DNA of 64,000 nt from Prochilodus magdalenae. Taxonomy: Eukaryota; Chordata; Actinopteri; Characiformes; Prochilodontidae. The number at the start of each line of letters is the position of its first letter. Position 1 is the stretch's first letter. The stretch spans positions 310,001 to 374,000 of the forward strand of contig JAMWET010001917.1 of the NCBI GenBank assembly GCA_024036415.1, given 5' to 3'. Positions 26,970 through 64,000 of the stretch are shown piece by piece. Under the pieces are notes generated by a model that searched no databases, was not told the DNA's origin, and saw only the letters and a program-made list of their open reading frames with translations. The position numbers and the translations under genes are program-made.

Positions 26970-28740
26970 CTTGTAATGCTCCTTACCCTCCTAGATGCCA
27001 TTTTGGGTGCTGTACTGTGCTTGTTTTGACCTGTTTGCTGTACTTCATTTTATAAAAGTCGTAAAATTTCTTCTTGGAATTTTCTCTTGTTAAAGCTAAT
27101 AATAGGAGAAAGGCTTTAAGTGAACATTGACATCAAAAAGAATGAACACATATATAATGTAGTAGCAGCTCGAGCTTCATATACGTCCATGTTGTAAATA
27201 TAAAGAAAGACCTACATGAGGAAATAGCTGATGTATACCAATGACACCAACTTGAACAAAGGGTTTTGAACAGGGCTACATGCAGCAGGGTGCATTACCT
27301 AGCCTTGACTTACAAAAGTCAATAATAAAACATAAACCAACATAAAATCTGTGTCATCTGTTGTTGTTCTACTATTCCTTTTGTAATGCCGCGGTTTATG
27401 AATTGATGCTACTGCCTTTTTAGATAGCAGTCACATTAAACTTTAATCTCGAGATAATTACATGTCATGTTCATCATTAACGAATGGAGCTAAATTTAGA
27501 TCGTTATTTTTCATCTAGTGAAAATTTAATCAGTCGTACCACAGCTCTGTCTCTTTGTGTTCCAGTTTCCTACATTTAGTGCTAAATTACATTTGACTTA
27601 CTATCAGCCTATTACTTGCATCAGCCTTACTGGTCTTTTACTCTCCCTGCACCCAGCACAACAACCCAAGACTGTGCTGAGTCTGTTGTATTTGCCCCTT
27701 GGTTTTTAAAAGGTTCACTTAGTTTGAGTGGTCTTCTCCAGGTCTCTTGTTTGGGGTTTCTCTGTGCCTGCCCCCAGCCCCCCTGGTCCTCCTTCTCTGT
27801 GTCCAGTTGCAGTGACAGGTGGCTCTTGGGGGTTCGTGCTAGCGCGGGGCCAACAGCTGCACAAAGGAGCCCCGCTGTTTCTTTTCAAAAGCGTGCCGTT
27901 TGCCACCCCACCCCCCATCCCGTCGCATCCATGTCCACTCTCCAGCAGATGCTAACTGTGGTCTACAGGTGGCAAGCAGCTTCACGATTTGGTTTGATTT
28001 CATAGAGCATCCTTTTTATTCAACCCATTGTTCTGTTTCCTAGTGCAAATCTGGTTATGCTGGAAAAGCATCCAGAATTAACTGTGCAGTATATGCAGTT
28101 TCTTGTTGCCTAGGCAGCTAGACTTGAATATTTAGCAAAATTAGCTTTGAATAAAATACAAAAACTGTGCAGGAAATTAAGCTAATAGTGTAGGTTCTAA
28201 AACCAGACTAATATAGAGACCCCATATTCACAAAATCCCTCCGATGGGGCTGTTGAACAGGCCGGCCTCTGAATCTGAAAGCATTAGTCTGATCTATTTT
28301 TATTAGGGGACCTAGTTACAACCATGAACTACAACAGGTTTCTTTTTTTCCCCGGTTCCCGAAAGCAGTCTTGAGGACCCTGTCCCCTGAACCTGTTTGC
28401 TTTCCTAACTATAACAAACTGACCCATCACACGAAGAGCCTGTTATTATATTTTTAAACTGACTGAGGACATAAAATGTCCACAGTTTGAGGTCTTGAGG
28501 ACCTACTTTGAGTGGCCCTTGCTAAAGCGGCCAGGCCACAGTAAAGCCACCTCTGCAGTCAGCTGAGAGCACAAACAGTTTGAATGTTAGATTCACTGGA
28601 AGAGTCCATTTTATGGAAAGAGCGGGTTCGCACCAGAACAGTGTAAAGATTTTGAAGCACGAAATGAGAATAATCTTATTCCCAAGTACCACACAATATA
28701 CTCAGCATATTAAAGCTATTATATATATATTGGATGCAAC
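26970..28740. other. Region upstream of map7d1; GC-rich patch at 27730-27960
   Basis: Mostly AT-rich unique-looking sequence. The patch at 27730-27960 is GC-rich, contains several CpG and ends in a donor-like CTACAG/GTGGCA at 27963-27974. An open frame of 129 codons crosses it but has no recognisable similarity. It could be an alternative map7d1 5' exon; evidence is weak. Confidence 0.4.
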
Positions 28741-28859
28741 AGGCGCCAGGAATGCTTGAGCATCGCACAACGCTTTAAGTCCACCCCTCTACGGGTGAAT
28801 GGTAGAGTCTAGTTTTGCGGGCAAGTAGGGACGTTCCTCACAGAAGGCAGTAGAATAGC

Positions 28860-29143
28860 TACTATCAGGTGGAGCGGCGGGACTGGGGGCTCTGTGCTGA
28901 AAGTTACCTCAGCTTTTAACACCCACGAGGCCGGCTGCAGTCTCGGGTTTATGGTCTTGCGACTAGAGTTACATTCCCTCGAGCTCCTTGCGTCTACTCC
29001 ACTGACATTTCCTCTCCCCTTTTCCTGCCGGACTTGGGATAAACAGAGCGAGCGAGCCGAATTCTCTCCTGTTTTTAATCCCGGAGGAATGAGTATACGG
29101 TCTGAGGGAAGACCACGACCATCCGCCTGACCCAGACTACAAA
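28860..29143 (+). promoter_or_regulatory. map7d1: CpG-rich promoter / 5'UTR of map7d1
   Basis: CpG density rises sharply from about 28870 and stays high through the first exon, in a region that is otherwise AT-rich and CpG-poor. Features include GGAGCGGCGGGACTGGGGGC near 28870 and GAGCGAGCGAGCCGAATTC near 29047. No TATA box is evident, as expected for a CpG-island promoter. The exact transcription start is not visible. CpG richness continues downstream to about 29700. Confidence 0.6.
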
Positions 29144-63042
<33,899 letters not shown>

Positions 63043-63790
63043 GAAACATGACTGTTAGATAAAGGTGAGCCTTATCTCCCCGGCTCCGACTCGCTGCCTG
63101 AGGGTCCTTGGGTGATCAAGCACAGCCTGGCCAGAGCCGTGCCAACCCAATCACTGACTGCTGTTTAGATTGTACTGAGCATCACTACGGTCAGAACCTC
63201 CCTGGGCAAAAGGGTGTGATTACAAGAAGCCACTCTGCAGTCAAGCTTAACTAAACAAACCTTCAGCTCCCACCAAGGTGCATCCGTCTCACTATTTATG
63301 AAGAACCCACTCAGCAGTCTGACCTTGCACCTTATGGCAGACAGCTTCATGCGTCTTAGTAATCACAAGAGAAAAAAGATATATAAACACATGAAAAACA
63401 TGATGTTATGGCTGTCTTTCTTCTTATCATGAGTTTAAATGAGCATTGCTTTGCTTATTTTGTTTTTAATGTTTAGTTATTTAATGTGATGAGAATTGTA
63501 ACTACTGGGTACAGCTGTATGTGAATAATGTAAATTGGAGTACAAGAGGAGGCAGTTTGTGGAATAAAACTGAATGGAAAGGAGTGTCTCGTCTCTTTTC
63601 TGTTTTTTTTTTGTGGGTTGTTTTTATGGTGTGCTTATGGAACAAAAACCACTTTCTGTGTTCCAGAGGTGTTATTGCAGTGTTTGTCAGTTCATGTATG
63701 TAGGAAAAATTAGTCATTTTAGATTGTACTAGTTTACTCACATGGCCGATCATCTAAATCATGCAAATCCAGGACATTTAAAATAAACTG
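63043..63790 (+). terminator. map7d1: map7d1 3'UTR with poly(A) signals
   Basis: AATAAA at 63563-63568 is followed about 20 bp later by a GT/T-rich element (CTTTTCTGTTTTTTTTTTGTGG), a good cleavage context. A second AATAAA lies at 63782-63787. From about 63800 to the window end nothing is recognised. Confidence 0.65.
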
Positions 63791-64000
63791 TCTGTATCGT
63801 TGTTTCTATTGAGCAGGGCTTCACAAGAAGCTGTGCAGGCCTCAGTGACTTAACGTTGGTTTAGTTTGTGTTTATGTTCCTGTTTATCCTAAATGTATAT
63901 AGTGTATTTAAGTGTATCATTTAATTATAATTATAATTTTCCTGCCTGGTTCCAACTGTGATCTATTGTCCTAAATGGGACAAATACCTCAGTATCAAGT

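Noticed and set aside
27616..28005. 129-codon open frame
   Set aside because: Overlapping frames are also open because the region is GC-rich. No recognisable domain; kept only as a possible alternative-exon finding.

Overview
The window is vertebrate nuclear DNA, almost certainly from a ray-finned (teleost) fish. Exons are short and sit in GT..AG introns, microsatellites are abundant, and relics of several fish-type Tc1/mariner transposons and LINEs are scattered through introns and spacer. It carries two protein-coding genes in the same orientation (+). No gene is supported on the minus strand; the only minus-strand coding traces are transposon relics.

Gene 1 (294-14979, 5' part outside the window) is an apoptosis signal-regulating kinase, best matched to ASK2/MAP3K6. 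I could chain 21 coding exons with intact reading phase. They encode about 914 residues: central regulatory region, complete Ser/Thr kinase domain, 14-3-3 motif, coiled coil and C-terminal SAM-like domain, then a stop. Its last long intron (12018-14882) is mostly repeats: a (TA)n tract, a ~930-bp TTCC/TTAC array and a nearly end-to-end Tc1 relic.

The spacer (about 15.1-28.8 kb) holds a LINE relic, a 3.47-kb tandem array of about 112 copies of a 31-bp unit (16187-19655) with exact 651-bp higher-order periodicity, a Tc1 relic, microsatellites and low-copy dispersed repeats.

Gene 2 (CDS 29144-63042) is MAP7D1, a microtubule-associated, kinesin-1-recruiting protein. I could chain 19 coding exons (about 782 aa, or 775 aa without a 21-nt microexon) from a CpG-rich first exon to the stop and a poly(A) signal. 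Introns 1 and 2 are very long (12.9 and 4.8 kb) and hold transposon relics, a diverged 165-bp direct duplication and a (TG)n(TA)n tract.

The two genes do not form an operon. The arrangement ASK kinase then MAP7-family gene, head to tail, matches human MAP3K5-MAP7 and, more loosely, MAP3K15-MAP7D2. It looks like a surviving piece of an ancestral duplicated block. The features least explained by known biology are the 31-bp higher-order array between the genes and the low-copy repeats. I found no novel enzymatic or defence system.
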